Positions 1 through 10,856 of a stretch of 64,000 nt of DNA are shown here, piece after piece. Under the pieces are notes generated by a model, which was given only the letters and a program-made list of their open reading frames with translations, was not told the origin of the DNA and made no database searches. Position numbers and translations under genes: made by a program. The DNA is taken from the NCBI GenBank assembly GCA_021186555.1, contig JAJKFL010000002.1:27134001-27198000 (forward strand), in the 5' to 3' direction. How positions within the stretch are numbered: position 1 is the stretch's first letter; each line of letters opens with the position of its first letter. The stretch is from Reticulitermes speratus (taxonomy: Eukaryota; Arthropoda; Insecta; Blattodea; Rhinotermitidae).

Positions 1-22
1 TTTATTCTTTAGGACGAGAGTT

Positions 23-311
23 TGTTTGGGGGGGGGGGTGAAGGGCCCCGCAGCAGATGCTACGGACGCACCGCAGCCTTGAGGCTTATTGTGCAACCCT
101 ATGATGAAGATGACTAGTGTTTTTTCGTTATTCCTTGTAATGGAGCACCGGTGGTATGAAACTGACGAGAAAACCGAAGTACTCGGGGAGAAATCCTGTC
201 CCAGTGCCACTTTGTCCACCACAAATCCCACATGGACTGACCCGGGATCGAACCCGGGCCTCCGCGGTGAGAGGCCGGCGACTAACCGCCTGAGCAACGA
301 CACGGCCTAGC
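23..311 (-). mobile_element. tRNA-derived SINE, copy 1
   Basis: On the minus strand the right end reads as a tRNA-like head. It has an A-box-like stretch (GCTCAGGCGGTTAGT) and a B box (GGTTCGATCCC), so it carries an internal RNA polymerase III promoter. The body contains the complement of ATGTGGGATTTGTGGTGGAC, which is also found in two other copies in this window. A 9-bp direct repeat ACGAGAGTT flanks it (14-22 and 312-320) and is a good target-site duplication. The 3' end (left side) runs into an 11-base G run at 28-38. It is non-coding; the open frames inside it on both strands are incidental. Confidence 0.85.
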
Positions 312-1100
312 ACGAGAGTTGTGTTACTAAATAAGCGGAATGTCAGTCACTGTGTCTTCAGTCAGTTCACGTCTTAGAGCTGAAATCACAGCATAATTCA
401 CAATTAAGACGGAGCTAATAAAGTCGCGTTAAGGTATCCAGTTAAGAATCAGTATTAATTAAGTTTATGGTTAATTACTTTCTTGTTATTTCATACCCTT
501 TCTAGGCCAATGTTCTGTTCTCTCAAGTGTCTTACACTATATGGATACATATACCGGGACATGTTTTTGTGTCCATGTAGCTGACAAACGCGATATCAGT
601 CTAATTTGTTTACAAACTTTCTAGGCATCGTAGTTTGTTTTATCTTTGAAATGCTGATTTATTCCGTGATACAAGGGCTTTCTTGAGAAGTTCAACGAGA
701 AGTTCCCTGTTATATCGAACTCGAAGGTTAATCGTCATGTTCAGTAAAACTTGGAACACTTTGTAACATGCTGTACTACCGTACTGTCGGGATTTGATGG
801 TCCCTCATGTCGGAGCTCAGCGTTGTCCGCCTCAAAACAGCGTTGGCCCTACGGTGATGCATTGGCCATGCGCGTTGCCACTGGTATGTTCTGTTGTAGT
901 AACACGATGTTCATGGCTATGCTGTTTCCGCATGTAGCGCAGGTGGAGGTTTTGACAACGGCGCTACATTCCTCTCTCAGACGGGGGCTTTCTATTTCAC
1001 AAGCAGTCGCATTCAGGCACCAACATTCGGCGGGCTGAGTGTCTTTATGATGACGTGCTGTTATTCTCACGTTGATCCTCCATATTGGAACACTACCCCT

Positions 1101-1166
1101 TATTATATTATTATTATTATTATTATTATATTATTATATTATATTATTATTATTAATTATATTAAC
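1101..1166. repeat. (ATT)n microsatellite
   Basis: Nearly pure TTA/TAT trinucleotide repeat with a few single-base interruptions. Confidence 0.95.
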
Positions 1167-1855
1167 AGCTACGGTGTAGTGACTAGGCTACTTGCTGGAC
1201 GACCGTGGTTCGAGAAATTTGTTTCAGCAATAAATCAAAATAAGAGAGTACAGAATATTGCATATGTGGGAAGATCGCAGATGTTTTTCTCCCCTTGAGT
1301 ACATGTTTTGTTTTTTTCTGGAATACGGAAATACAGTGCTTAAATGCGCAGTTATGACTCGATGGATCTCGTAATATTACGTGCCTCCTCTTCCGGTGGT
1401 GCAGTAAAGGATAATTTTCCAAGTCGCTGCAAGCCAGTGATTAATCAGTTTCATCAGTAGGCGCAACTGACACGACGTGTAAGGTTTCATCCAATAAACG
1501 TGTGTTGAACAAATGAGAACCTTGGGTGCAGAGAGGAAAAGGGGGAGTCGATATTAGAGTGCGAGGTATGTATGCCTTCTTAGTTAAACTGGGGCTTTCA
1601 GCATTAATCTTGTGCCCAAATATCTGTCATGTAGTGCTACGCCTAACCCTTCTGAATGCTGGTGGAGTGTTGCGCACTGAGATAATGGTTGGTTTGTGGG
1701 TCCTGAACTAAGTGGACCATATCACAACGAACCTAAGGCCTTTTGGCATCATCGCTTTAGCATCATGTGCACAAGTGCGTAAATTGAAGGCATAACGTGG
1801 AGGACGTGTCTACGGTCCCGCCTGTTTCATCTCCGATGCTGCTTATCTGGTTTTG

Positions 1856-1917
1856 TACACACACACATACACACACACACACACACACACATACATGTAT
1901 ATATGTATATATACATG
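1856..1917. repeat. (AC)n-(AT)n compound microsatellite
   Basis: An ACAC tract passes into an ATGTATAT tract, an alternating purine-pyrimidine stretch of about 60 bp. Confidence 0.95.
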
Positions 1918-1948
1918 CCGGCATATAAAATTTTTGATTGTAAGTCTG

Positions 1949-2087
1949 GCTCAGGATAGGGACAGGTGGCGGGCTCTTGTGAATGCGGTTATGAACCTTC
2001 GGGTTTCATAAAATACGGGGAATTTCTTGACTAGCTGAGGACCTGTTAGCTTCTCAGGAAGGACTCTGCTCCATGAAGTTAGTTAGG
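1949..2087 (+). mobile_element. LINE 3'-terminal fragment, copy 1
   Basis: The segment contains GACAGGTGGCGGGCTCTTGT and ends in GAAGTTAGTTAGG. It matches, with a few substitutions, the tails at 11721-11845 and 21559-21697. The third copy is joined to reverse-transcriptase-like coding sequence, which identifies all three as 3' ends of one non-LTR retrotransposon family. It is severely 5'-truncated and holds only the last codons and the 3' UTR. Confidence 0.8.
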
Positions 2088-2445
2088 TCTATTATACAAT
2101 TTGTGGATACTCAGACGCTTCTGAGTACAGGTATTCTCTGGCCCTCACAACGGTTGCTTGCCGAAGAGTGGTGGCATAACTCAAAAATTTTGTTACCCCC
2201 TTTAATTTTTCATTGAAAAATAATGTAATTAAGGTTATGTAAGTATTATCCGTTTTAGGTATTTATGAATCCTAGTTTATTTGTTTTAGATACATTATTT
2301 CTTTGCTTTTAGTCTTTACTAAAATTATTGAAAAGGAATTCGTATGAAATCACCTTAACGAGAAATTTGCGTAAGACATAGGCCTACTTGTGTGTTCGTA
2401 ACAGTACTGACTAAATTAGAAATAATTCGTACAGAAAGTTGTATA

Positions 2446-2527
2446 TACAGACATTGCTTTTGACGTTTAATGCGGTATGTTGTAGGTACAGACATTGTAT
2501 CTGACATTTAGTGCGTTATGTTGTTCT
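2446..2527. repeat. 41-bp direct tandem duplication
   Basis: Two adjacent copies start with TACAGACATTG at about 2446 and 2487. Each continues through a similar GACNTTTAATGCGGTATGTTGT stretch, with a few differences between the copies. Confidence 0.7.
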
Positions 2528-3307
2528 CACGAGAAACGGAATATTTCTGTACTCGTAGTCGTTAACATTTCTTGCTCAATCTTGAACTCGAAGGCTAGTA
2601 GTATAATGGTAGCGCGCCCAATTGGGAGTTCAGTTTTGCTGCTTTGGACTACCCAAATTTGTGGAAGTATCAATTTGTATCTAGTAGAACACAGTTTTTC
2701 CTAACCTTAGAAACCCACGGAGTTATGACTACCCGTCGAATACTGGAATGTCTTGTGTTAAGTAGTGTCATTAATTTGACAGTACGTCTATCCATGTATG
2801 CTACAGTTCGGGTTTCTAAACATTCATTCATCAATCTTAACAACGCCTTGTGATGTCCCCTCATACTCACCAGTTGTGATGGATCGGTGCCGTTATGAAT
2901 GCATTGATAATAATTTCAGTTAGTACAACTCCGACAGAATACTTGCTGTAAACAGTTGACAGTTTGAATGGATAGTTCTCTCTCCACGCAGCTAGACATG
3001 AATATTGCTTGTCACGGAGATACACAATGTTGTGACTAATGAAATGAGCCCCAGCCTGTCTGTCATGTAGTATGTGTGTCTTGAATTCCAAGGGAATAAA
3101 GGTAGTTACAATCGCTCAAATATCTAATGAATAAAAATATGTGACGATAGAAGCTGATGTAATATAGGCTAATGCAAATAGTTACGTTGTCAAGTGTTGG
3201 AGTTATGCTGTTGGGTAAAACTGTGACTTACCTGTTTTGACCAAATTCAAGGCAGCATAATGAAGTAACATGTTGAAGAAATCCTGACACTGGATTCCCA
3301 TAGCGTT

Positions 3308-3582
3308 TTTTGTTGTTGTTGTGAAGGGCCCCGCAGCAGATGCTACGGACGCACCGCAGCCTAGAGGCTTATTGTGCAACCCTGTGATGAAGATGATCAG
3401 TGATTTTTCGTTTTTCGGAGTAATGGAGCACCGGTGGAATGAAATTGACAGGGGAAAACCGAAGTACTAGGGGAAAAACCTGTCCCAGTGCCACTTTGTC
3501 CACCACAAATCCCACATGGACTGACCTGGGACCGAACCAGGTCCTCCGCGGTGAGAGGTCGGCGACTTACCGCCTGAGCCAC
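3308..3582 (-). mobile_element. tRNA-derived SINE, copy 2
   Basis: It belongs to the same family as copy 1: identical body blocks, B box read on the minus strand as GGTTCGGTCCC, and a CAACAACAAC-type 3' tail (GTTGTTGTTGTTG on the plus strand at its left end). The direct repeat TTCCCATAGCGTT (3295-3307) and TTCCCAGAGCGTT (3583-3595) differs at one base and is a convincing 13-bp target-site duplication. Its head is slightly 5'-truncated compared with copy 1. Confidence 0.9.
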
Positions 3583-4054
3583 TTCCCAGAGCGTTAATCG
3601 CATTCTTGTTCCCCATCGTTAGTATGTCTTTATTTCTCGAGAGATTTAGTTTGAACCTTGTCGAAATGGTAGTCTCCGTATGCTTTTCAAATTTCCTAGT
3701 GTAGGATCTCTTTGAAAAATTATGTTACTCAGTCAGTCAAGAAATGTCCTGATTTTAAGGAATGCTGATGGTTCATTACCATACTGACAAAAGCCCACCT
3801 GAGGTAAGTTAATTTTTGCCGTGTTTGTCACATGCCCTATCTACTGCACCTTCCTTGTTTTATCTATCCTGGCAAAACATTTACATGTTTAGTTGAAGCT
3901 GGTTAGATCTTAAATCGTTTTTATCACGTTTTTCTTTCTCATACATCGCGTCTTTTTAATTACAACGTAATTATCAATATGATGTTTGTGTTAACTTTTG
4001 GTTAATTATGAAACTTAACAAGTTGCTGTGTTGGCCAATGTAGCCGCTGTAAAT

Positions 4055-4307
4055 GCTTCTTCTTCTTTTTATTCTGGCATTACAGCCCTTGATGGACCTT
4101 AGCGTCTTCCAATTTTAGAAGCTTCTGAAGAGAACTTTTTTTTATGGGGTGGGGTTGCAGCCCCACGCTCAGTCTCCAACCTGGAGGACCAGGTTATCCC
4201 TTTTTTGTTTGGGCCCTACCAGTAGCTACGTTACCGCCAGCATAGCTCTCAGGATCATTTGACCACGCAAGCCCCACCACTGCTACTTTCGGGGGGGGGG
4301 GGGGGGG
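4055..4307. repeat. Probable dispersed-repeat remnant ending in a G17 run
   Basis: The segment includes ATTACAGCCCTTGATGGACC and a GC-rich stretch with short inverted words (GGGGTTGCAGCCCCA). It ends in a run of 17 G at 4291-4307. These phrases resemble decayed transposable-element sequence common in arthropod introns. I cannot assign a class, and only one copy is in the window. Confidence 0.4.
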
Positions 4308-5323
4308 AGGCGATGTAAATGTAGCTGCACTTAAATTCTGAACTTTGAAGCGTTAACGTGTTGTATGGACATTTCTTTTCAAAGCTTAATCAAAGTCTGT
4401 TAGGCTGAAGTGCATGGACCACAGTCTTTTATGATACACAGCTGTGTGTGTTTTGCTGTGCACTTTCCTGGCTTCATCATGTTTTATGTGATAGTCGGGT
4501 CCTTTATGAAAATTTTAAATCATAATTTTGCTACAAACGTAATTGAGACGGTTTGAGTAGGATGTTACCTTCTCGGGACGCTATTTTTTTTCTTCACAAT
4601 TGTTACTGGAAGAGGAAATGAGAATGAAACTTGTAGAACCTAGAGATTTGGGATTTTTTAAAATCGCTGTTGACAGTTTTACTAACCAACACAAAATAAA
4701 ATAATTTTGTCTTATGTACATTTTTTAGATGTTAATAGCAACCGAAAGCACTGTTTTGAGAATATGGTACAGCAGTAGAAATTGTGCGCTTACTAAAAGC
4801 CTGACTGCAGGAAGATCAAACATTCAGCAGGATCCATCTTCAGTGCATTCCCATTCCTCAGGGAGACAGAGAAATATGAAAATAGGTAATACAAGGAAGC
4901 AGGCTGGCAAAGAATGAGAGAGGCAGGGGTATGGGGCTTGGAATGGTAATCTATTTGAAGTCATTTCTTATTCAAATGGTAATAAAGGAAAGGCATTTCC
5001 AGTCCTGGAGTGGGAAATGAAGGAAAGGAAATAAAAGGTTGCAAAAATGAAGCAAAGGCAAAGAATATATAGAGAACATAAACGTGAATGAAGTTGAATT
5101 TGAGAGAAAGAAAGGAGTCTGAATAAAACTCTAATATAGTTTTGTAACCGAGACAAAGAAGGAAAATGATTTCATTAAAAGTCACTTACTTAGTCATGCT
5201 GTGTAGATACTAGTGATTGATGTCGAGATTATTTCCGTATTATAACTAAAACTGTGAAGCATTTATAATTTTAGAGACTGATGCTTTATTTTGAAGTGTT
5301 AGTAAGAATGTGTTTGCTTTTAG

Positions 5324-5404
5324 GTTTACAAGAAGAAGACAGAAGCTGCTAAGAAGGACTATCTGAAGGCTTTAGCAGCATACAGGGCAAGTCTGGTTTC
5401 CAAG
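5324..5404 (+). CDS. TOX: TOX-like HMG-box protein, exon encoding the end of the HMG box
   Basis: This is an internal coding exon of 27 codons between a TTTTAG acceptor and a GTAAGT donor, phase 0 at both ends. It encodes [17 protein letters not shown] followed by [10 protein letters not shown]. That is the C-terminal helix of the HMG box of TOX/TOX2/TOX3/TOX4 proteins, which are nuclear DNA-binding proteins that bend DNA and regulate transcription. The lysine-rich helix and the conserved YRASLVSK end are diagnostic. The N-terminal two-thirds of the box is not in the window. The next exon downstream with matching phase starts at 10857. Insects usually have one TOX gene, so which vertebrate paralogue it resembles most cannot be decided from this exon. 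Confidence 0.93.
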
Positions 5405-5774
5405 GTAAGTAGTGAAGATCCACTTTACATATATATTACGTTTGGATTATTCATTTAACAAATGTGATATTTCTTCCATTTTTACATATGATCCACATTA
5501 TCCGTGACGTCATGGTTCTGTGAGATTTGAAGGTCTCACAGCAAATATTAATATCAGTCTTGTGGGGTGTGATGCCTTGTAGTGTGATAGATACGGCGTC
5601 ACATTCCGTAAGTCCACACTATTGATGTGACTGTCGGCTCTTCCTTAGCTGCACAGCTGACTGACTGTGGAAGTTCAGTGCTTTGTGGCTAATGACAGAT
5701 ATCATTATAGCTTCGCAATATTACAGGTTTTGGCTGCTGCCCCCCCCCCCCTCCCCGCAAATTTTTAAATGTTT

Positions 5775-6420
5775 TTTTTACCAGTTTTAGTGTTGTGCGT
5801 GATTCCCCCTTTCGGGCGCGTTCGAATAGTCGCGGAAAGCGCTATTAGCTTCTTCATGTTCGTCCATCCGTCTGTCTGCATGTATCAGCACGGCTCCCAC
5901 TGAACGGATTTCCAACAAATTTGATATTGGAGACTTTTATGAAAATCTGTCGAGGAAGTCCAAATTTGGTTGAAATCGGGCACTCTTAACGAAGACCTAA
6001 TTACGTTTTGTTGTTACCTTTGACATTAAATCGCCTTAAAAGTGATGCCTACGGGTGAAATGGTATCAGACTGTTAGGATATTCGAGGAGGTATAAACAT
6101 TACGCTCACGCCCGACAATATGGCGTTATACTTACGTTGCCTAACTTATTTAAATGATTTATTCACTACTTTTAGTGCTGCGTGTGATCCCTCTTTATAG
6201 AAACTGAAGGTGAAGTCGAAGATATTCTCTTTTTCGGGGATATGACGCTGCGGCAATGGGTAATGGGAGTGTAGTTCTTCACGGACATTTGGACCCTTGA
6301 AGATGACGACTTTACGTTACTTTGAAACGTCGGAATCCAATTACCCATGGACGTAGCTTCATATCCCAGGGGAATGGAGTCCTTAGCTACATGTCTGGGA
6401 AAACGTCAAATCTCGCAAAG
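5775..6420. repeat. Anonymous repeat-like segment with an internal direct repeat
   Basis: A block of about 35 bp around 5783 (TTTTAGTGTTGTGCGTGATT) recurs in altered form near 6167 (TTTTAGTGCTGCGTGTGATC). The intervening DNA (CGTCCATCCGTCTGTCTGCA, then ACGGATTTCCAACAAATTTG) has the character of an old transposable element. No coding domain is visible. Confidence 0.35.
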
Positions 6421-6624
6421 GGAAAGTTGTCCCTGTGCTGATGGAAGCACCGTGTCCTGAAGGCATATGGTAGAGTGGTTGTATAATTCAACACGTTCTT
6501 AACCTCCGCACTAGATGGAGGTGAGTGGTCAACTTCACACCTGGGCTGCCTTATGCCTAGAGAAGGGGCCCTCGGGACTCTTCAGATGGGTGGATGGGCG
6601 GACCCCAGGAAGAGCGCATCCAGA

Positions 6625-6666
6625 GGGGGGGGGGGGGACTGCCAGGTCGCAGCCCCCCCCCCCCCC
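6625..6666. repeat. G13 / C14 inverted homopolymer hairpin
   Basis: A run of 13 G (6625-6637), a 15-base spacer, then 14 C (6653-6666). Each strand could form a very stable G-C hairpin or a G-quadruplex/i-motif. Polymerase slippage makes the exact lengths uncertain. Confidence 0.9.
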
Positions 6667-6872
6667 AGATCGAAATTTAAAAAGAAACACAGATTTTGTA
6701 GACACGATGATAACAAGCGTTTGACGCGATTTTCAGCCCAAATAAGCCACTGAAATCAGCTGGTGTTTAGCACATTAGAATTTTAAAAAATAAAATAAAC
6801 TTAGGAAGTCTCAGCTGAGCTTAAAAGAACAAGAACATTACACCTTGTGATTTAAATTAACTGAGTCATAAA

Positions 6873-6896
6873 AATATATATATATATATATATATA
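6873..6896. repeat. (AT)n microsatellite
   Basis: Uninterrupted AT dinucleotide run of about 22 bp. Confidence 0.95.
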
Positions 6897-7678
6897 GCTA
6901 CAAGCAATATTAGGTTATTTGTATTTATGACACAATTGTTATAACATAGTTTTTAAAATTAAACGTAAATTTTATTAGCCTCAGGTTCAGGCCCCCCCCC
7001 CCGAACGAAAAATTCTAGGTGTGCGTCTGGGCCCAAGAGACAGTCTGGACACACTGGAGAAAAATTCAATCTCTGGCACTGTTGGGAATGGTGCAACCCG
7101 TAATCTAGTCACTAACTTGAATGAGCTATCCTGGCACCTTCCTGCATTTTGAATATGTTTTTATTGAATTTAATTCCTTGAAGGGCTCAGAGCTGTGGAA
7201 GCTGGCCCACTGTGAGCATATACAGGGGTCCTTGTCATCTGTGGTCATTTGGACCTTTAAACATGGAATTTCTGCCTATGAGAAGTAATGTAATGTGGGT
7301 TAATAGGACCAGATTTGCGTCTACAGTACTTTTTACAAATAAACATAATTAAATGTGAGCATTTTTTAAAAGTATGTCGATTGAACGTATAAGTAATTTT
7401 TATTGTTGTTATTATTTCAGTAACACGTGTGACTACAACATAAAATTTGAATGCAGTGAAATACGAATTCAAAAATTAGAAACAGTGAATTATTCATTAA
7501 AAACTGACTGCTTGCAGATGATGTTCAACAATGATCATGAATTTTTTGGAGATCACTGATATTTCTGTGGCAATAAACCCTTTTAATTGTCTGATATAAG
7601 TAGCAGTCTCTCATAGAATACAGCAAAGAACACGACTAACTTTGCACATAATGCACTTTTTATTTTTTATGTATTTTT

Positions 7679-7719
7679 GCATTATTATTATTATTATTAT
7701 TATTATATTATTATTATTA
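7679..7719. repeat. (ATT)n microsatellite
   Basis: ATT trinucleotide run with one dropped base. Confidence 0.95.
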
Positions 7720-9000
7720 GCTTACGTTACACTGGTTATACACCTCATGGAGTCATGTTTTATTGGCTGTTCAGAAATCCTGTGCAAGAGCTGTATCTTG
7801 GACTGGAAAGTGGGAGCAAATGATGGACACACACAGATTGAAACCATTTTGTGCTGGAAAATTCTTGCTCCACATATGTGATCCTCAGGAGTTTGGGAAA
7901 CATTTGCATATATTTCTTCAATAATTTGACCCAGTGTGTGAATGGGAATGGATTGAAACCAATTTCTGTTGGAAAATTTAATCACCAGAAGTGGGATAAT
8001 TTTTATGTGTACTTATTAGAAAATTTGGTGCTGTATATTCGATCTCTGCCTCTCCTCTCGAGTTTGGCCTTCAGGTGTTCATCTTCCAAAGAGGCTTCCC
8101 ATCACAACTTTTTATGCCTTCGAGCTACATGTCAAGCTCATGATATAACCATTCATAACAGTTTTTATATTTCAGTAACATACTTTATGCTCCTCTTCTT
8201 TCACTTTAGTACCCAATATTTTCTGAGCTCTTTGTTTTTTTTGAAGTACTTGACATAGTGTTAATCTTTTTGTCTTTTATCTCTCCGTAGTCTGCAAGTC
8301 TCTCAATGACACAAAAACGTTCCTGTCTTCTTGAATTTGTACAAAACTGGTAAAAATCACATTATTTTTGCACTGAAATCGTTTTGATCAATTAGCATAA
8401 TCAAAAGTTACATTAAGAACCAACATTCTGGAGACCTGCTCTGTGTTTATATCACGGCTGATGTCAGCATCAACCTTGATGATGGACATACAGTGGATCT
8501 CTGAAACACTGAGTTTAACACTACTCTGGTGCAGCCAATTGCCACAGAGTATTAGTGCATTTGTTTGCCATAACAGCTTCAAATTTTACGTTGTGTTGAA
8601 CTACATTTGTATTTGCAGATTAGGAATGTTACATGTTGTTGGTTAGCAATGAATAATGATGAAGCAATTGCTTATGTAATCTACAAAAACCAACCAACAA
8701 AATGCACACAATTTGTCATTTACGCATTTACAATTATATTAAAACAATAAAACCCCTACATGTTTCGAACCCAGTAGTTTCATAATCAGGGAGTACGTCA
8801 GATAGTTTTGTATAAAACACATCTAATTATTTTAGGTGGTTGAAACTTGATCTCTTGTGTAGCTTGTAGATGAACATAGACGTATACTGGACATATTCAG
8901 CGGAGAATGGTTAAGTACACAAAGCAGAACGGAAGAATATTACACTGGAAATAGATAGTAAGATATTAAAAAAGCTAAAATGTTTAAGCATAATCAATTA

Positions 9001-10102
9001 CAGGTAGCCCTCGATTTACGCCGGGGATGCGTTCCTGGACGAACCGGCGTGATCGGAATCGGCGTAAATTGAAACGATTTTATAATGTAAATCAATGGGA
9101 AGTCAATGACATGCGTTCCCGGCACCCAAACATTGACGAGTAATATAATGGTATTGAATTTAAAGCTCTGAAATAACGTAAATATAATAAAAGGAATTTA
9201 AAAAAATATATTTTGTACACTTACAACCGGCAATGGCGTAATGAAGCAGCGTTAGTTCTCTGACGAAGTCCCTGGTTGAGGATCGTCACTTTTTTTTAAA
9301 GAAAGCATGCAGTGTGGACTGTCGTGATTTCGTCTTTCTTTCTATCTATCAAAATTTCATGATAAGGCCTCATGGATGCCATAACGCTCCTCTTCGCTGT
9401 ACACTCCGCTCCCAGTCGTGGTCAATCTCGCTGAGCTCATCAATGAGCTTATCTATGTCTGAGAGGATGCGCTGGAGATCGCTCGTCTTCAATTCACGTA
9501 GAGGAAGTTCTTCTTCCTCTCTTTCCTCCGCTTCCGTTTGGCCCAGTTGTTTTTGAGGAGATTACAGTATCTCACAATTACGTAGCAATGAGTGGGTGCG
9601 CAGTTCGTTGGTACTCGTGATTGACTGTAATTCTTTCGTGTGATCGATGTGTACAGTCATCTCTGCTATTACTCGATAGTTGCATTCATATAAGACGCCG
9701 ACATATAGAAAATCGCGTAATAAAAATAACCCAGGGACCTCCGCAGAGATTAAATTTGTCCTTTCATAGGTTAAAGCACCGGGAGTGAAATTGCATAAGA
9801 GCAAACTCGCATATGCAAAAGTTTACATTTTACAAGCAGCGTTTACCGATTAATCGATCTCTTTAGAGCAAATTCGCGTTAACGAAACATACGTAATTGC
9901 AGAGATGACTGTATTTATAATTTCTATTCAAAATCAGCGATGTAAGAATTACGACTTAGTATAAGAAGCAGTATGAAAAAAATTGTAAAACGTTATAAAT
10001 AATAGTAAAATATATTTTTTTCACTTTTTCACCTCTTGGTGTCAAAATCGGCGTTATTCTGAATCGGCGCAAATTGGACCGGCGCAAATCGAGGGCTACC
10101 TG
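9001..10102 (-). mobile_element. Tigger/pogo-like DNA transposon, internally deleted
   Basis: Terminal inverted repeats start CAGGTAGCCCTCGATTTACG at the left and end with the reverse complement of CAGGTAGCCCTCGATTTGCG at the right. TA dinucleotides at 8999-9000 and 10103-10104 form the target-site duplication expected for the Tc1/mariner-pogo superfamily. The GATGCGTTCC word just inside the left end is typical of Tigger families. At 1.1 kb it is shorter than an autonomous Tigger. It holds only the end of a transposase frame, on the minus strand, so it could move only with help from an intact relative. Confidence 0.9.
9293..9560 (-). pseudogene. Tigger transposase C-terminal fossil
   Basis: Read on the minus strand, one frame gives a glutamate-rich stretch, then LKTSDLQRILSDIDKLIDEL and DHDWERSVQRR. 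After a frameshift it gives SMRPYHEILIDRKK and a VHTACFL tail. The order of DxxWERS, xRPYxEIL and a terminal xFFK-like tail is what Tigger/CENP-B-type transposases carry after the DDE domain. The helix-turn-helix and the catalytic DDE region are missing, and the frameshift breaks the frame. Confidence 0.72.
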
Positions 10103-10145
10103 TATTTAAAATTGTTCCATATAGAACAGATGCATATACGTATAA

Positions 10146-10149
<4 letters not shown>

Positions 10150-10182
<33 letters not shown>
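10150..10182. repeat. (AT)n microsatellite inside the foldback left arm
   Basis: About 33 bp of AT dinucleotides. The corresponding part of the right arm has only a short ATATACATATAT stretch, so the run expanded after the arms were formed. Confidence 0.9.
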
Positions 10183-10186
<4 letters not shown>

Positions 10187-10856
10187 AACAAAACGGAACC
10201 TTATTTCACTGGAAGTTAATATTACATGGTCAAAATATGTAAATTTATCAAATATTTAAAATATTTGTACAATATAAATTTTTAGAACAATGGTTGCAAG
10301 ATACATACCAGTATACTCGTATAGAAGGCAGCAAGTGTATGTGATGGAGATTTATATTGTACAAATATTTTAAATACTGTATTTGAATAAGTTTATATAT
10401 TTTGACCATGTAATATTAACTTCCAGTGAAGTAAAGTTCCGTTTTTATATACATATATTCTATACAGAATAATTTTAAATGATTGATTATGCTTACATAT
10501 TTTAACCTTTTTAATATTTTATTTTCAATTTCCAGTGTAATAGTCTTTCGTTGTGCTTTGAATATTTAACCATTCTACATGGAATACTTCCAGCACAATT
10601 CTATGTTTTTCTACATGTTACACAAGAGATCAAGTTTCCACCACCTAAAAAATAATTAGATGTGTTTTATACAAAAGTATTTGATGTACTCCCTGATGAT
10701 GAACCTATATAGTTTGAAACATGTTGGAGCTTCGTTGTTTTAATATAAGTATGAATGTGTAAATGACAAATTGTGTGCATTATGTTGGTTTATTATTGTA
10801 CATTGCTAATTATAATGCATGGAATGAATAACATAATCTTGCCTATGTATGGACAG

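Larger units (their letters stand above)
1..5323 (+). other. Partial intron of the TOX-like gene
   Basis: The stretch lies upstream of the first visible exon, whose acceptor AG is at 5322-5323, so it is inferred to be intron. I found no sequence encoding the N-terminal part of the HMG box here, so that exon should lie beyond the left edge. Apart from the repeats listed separately, it is AT-rich and featureless. A tRNA A-box-like stretch near 2594-2620 has no B box. Confidence 0.65.
8643..10812. mobile_element. Foldback (long inverted repeat) element, interrupted by a Tigger
   Basis: The left arm (8643-10279, about 530 bp once the Tigger is removed) is the reverse complement of the right arm (10350-10812), with scattered differences and a loop of about 70 nt at 10280-10349. 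Matched blocks include GCACACAATTTGTCATTTAC, TATAAAACACATCTAATTAT and GGAAGTTAATATTACATGGT, each found inverted on the other side. I see no coding sequence of its own. The arms contain a CTGATGATG...GAAACATG motif, discussed as a possible hammerhead ribozyme. Target-site duplication is not clear. It lies in a TOX intron, and its right arm ends about 44 bp before an exon. Confidence 0.88.
5405..10856 (+). other. TOX intron, 5.45 kb
   Basis: It begins GTAAGT and ends ACAG. It contains the C12, G13/C14 and C11 homopolymers, two AT-type microsatellites and the foldback element with its Tigger insertion. I recognise no exon between 7000 and 8640, and the open frames there have no recognisable domain. 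The acceptor has a poor polypyrimidine tract. A branch-site-like TGCTAAT sits at 10804-10810, at the very end of the foldback. Confidence 0.8.

Noticed and set aside
230-311. A tRNA gene on the minus strand
   Set aside because: A and B boxes are present, but the cloverleaf is incomplete, the sequence continues into a shared SINE body, and target-site duplications flank the whole.
2590-2630. tRNA gene suggested by TATAATGGTAGCGCG
   Set aside because: There is an A-box-like word only; no B box and no acceptor-stem pairing follow.
9314-9556. 80-codon + strand serine-rich frame
   Set aside because: It is the shadow of the minus-strand Tigger transposase fossil.
10773-10856. Translation start of the Gln-rich protein at 10773
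   Set aside because: This stretch is intronic: an acceptor AG ends at 10856 and the downstream frame joins in phase to the HMG-box exon. The residues encoded before it come from the foldback and the intron.
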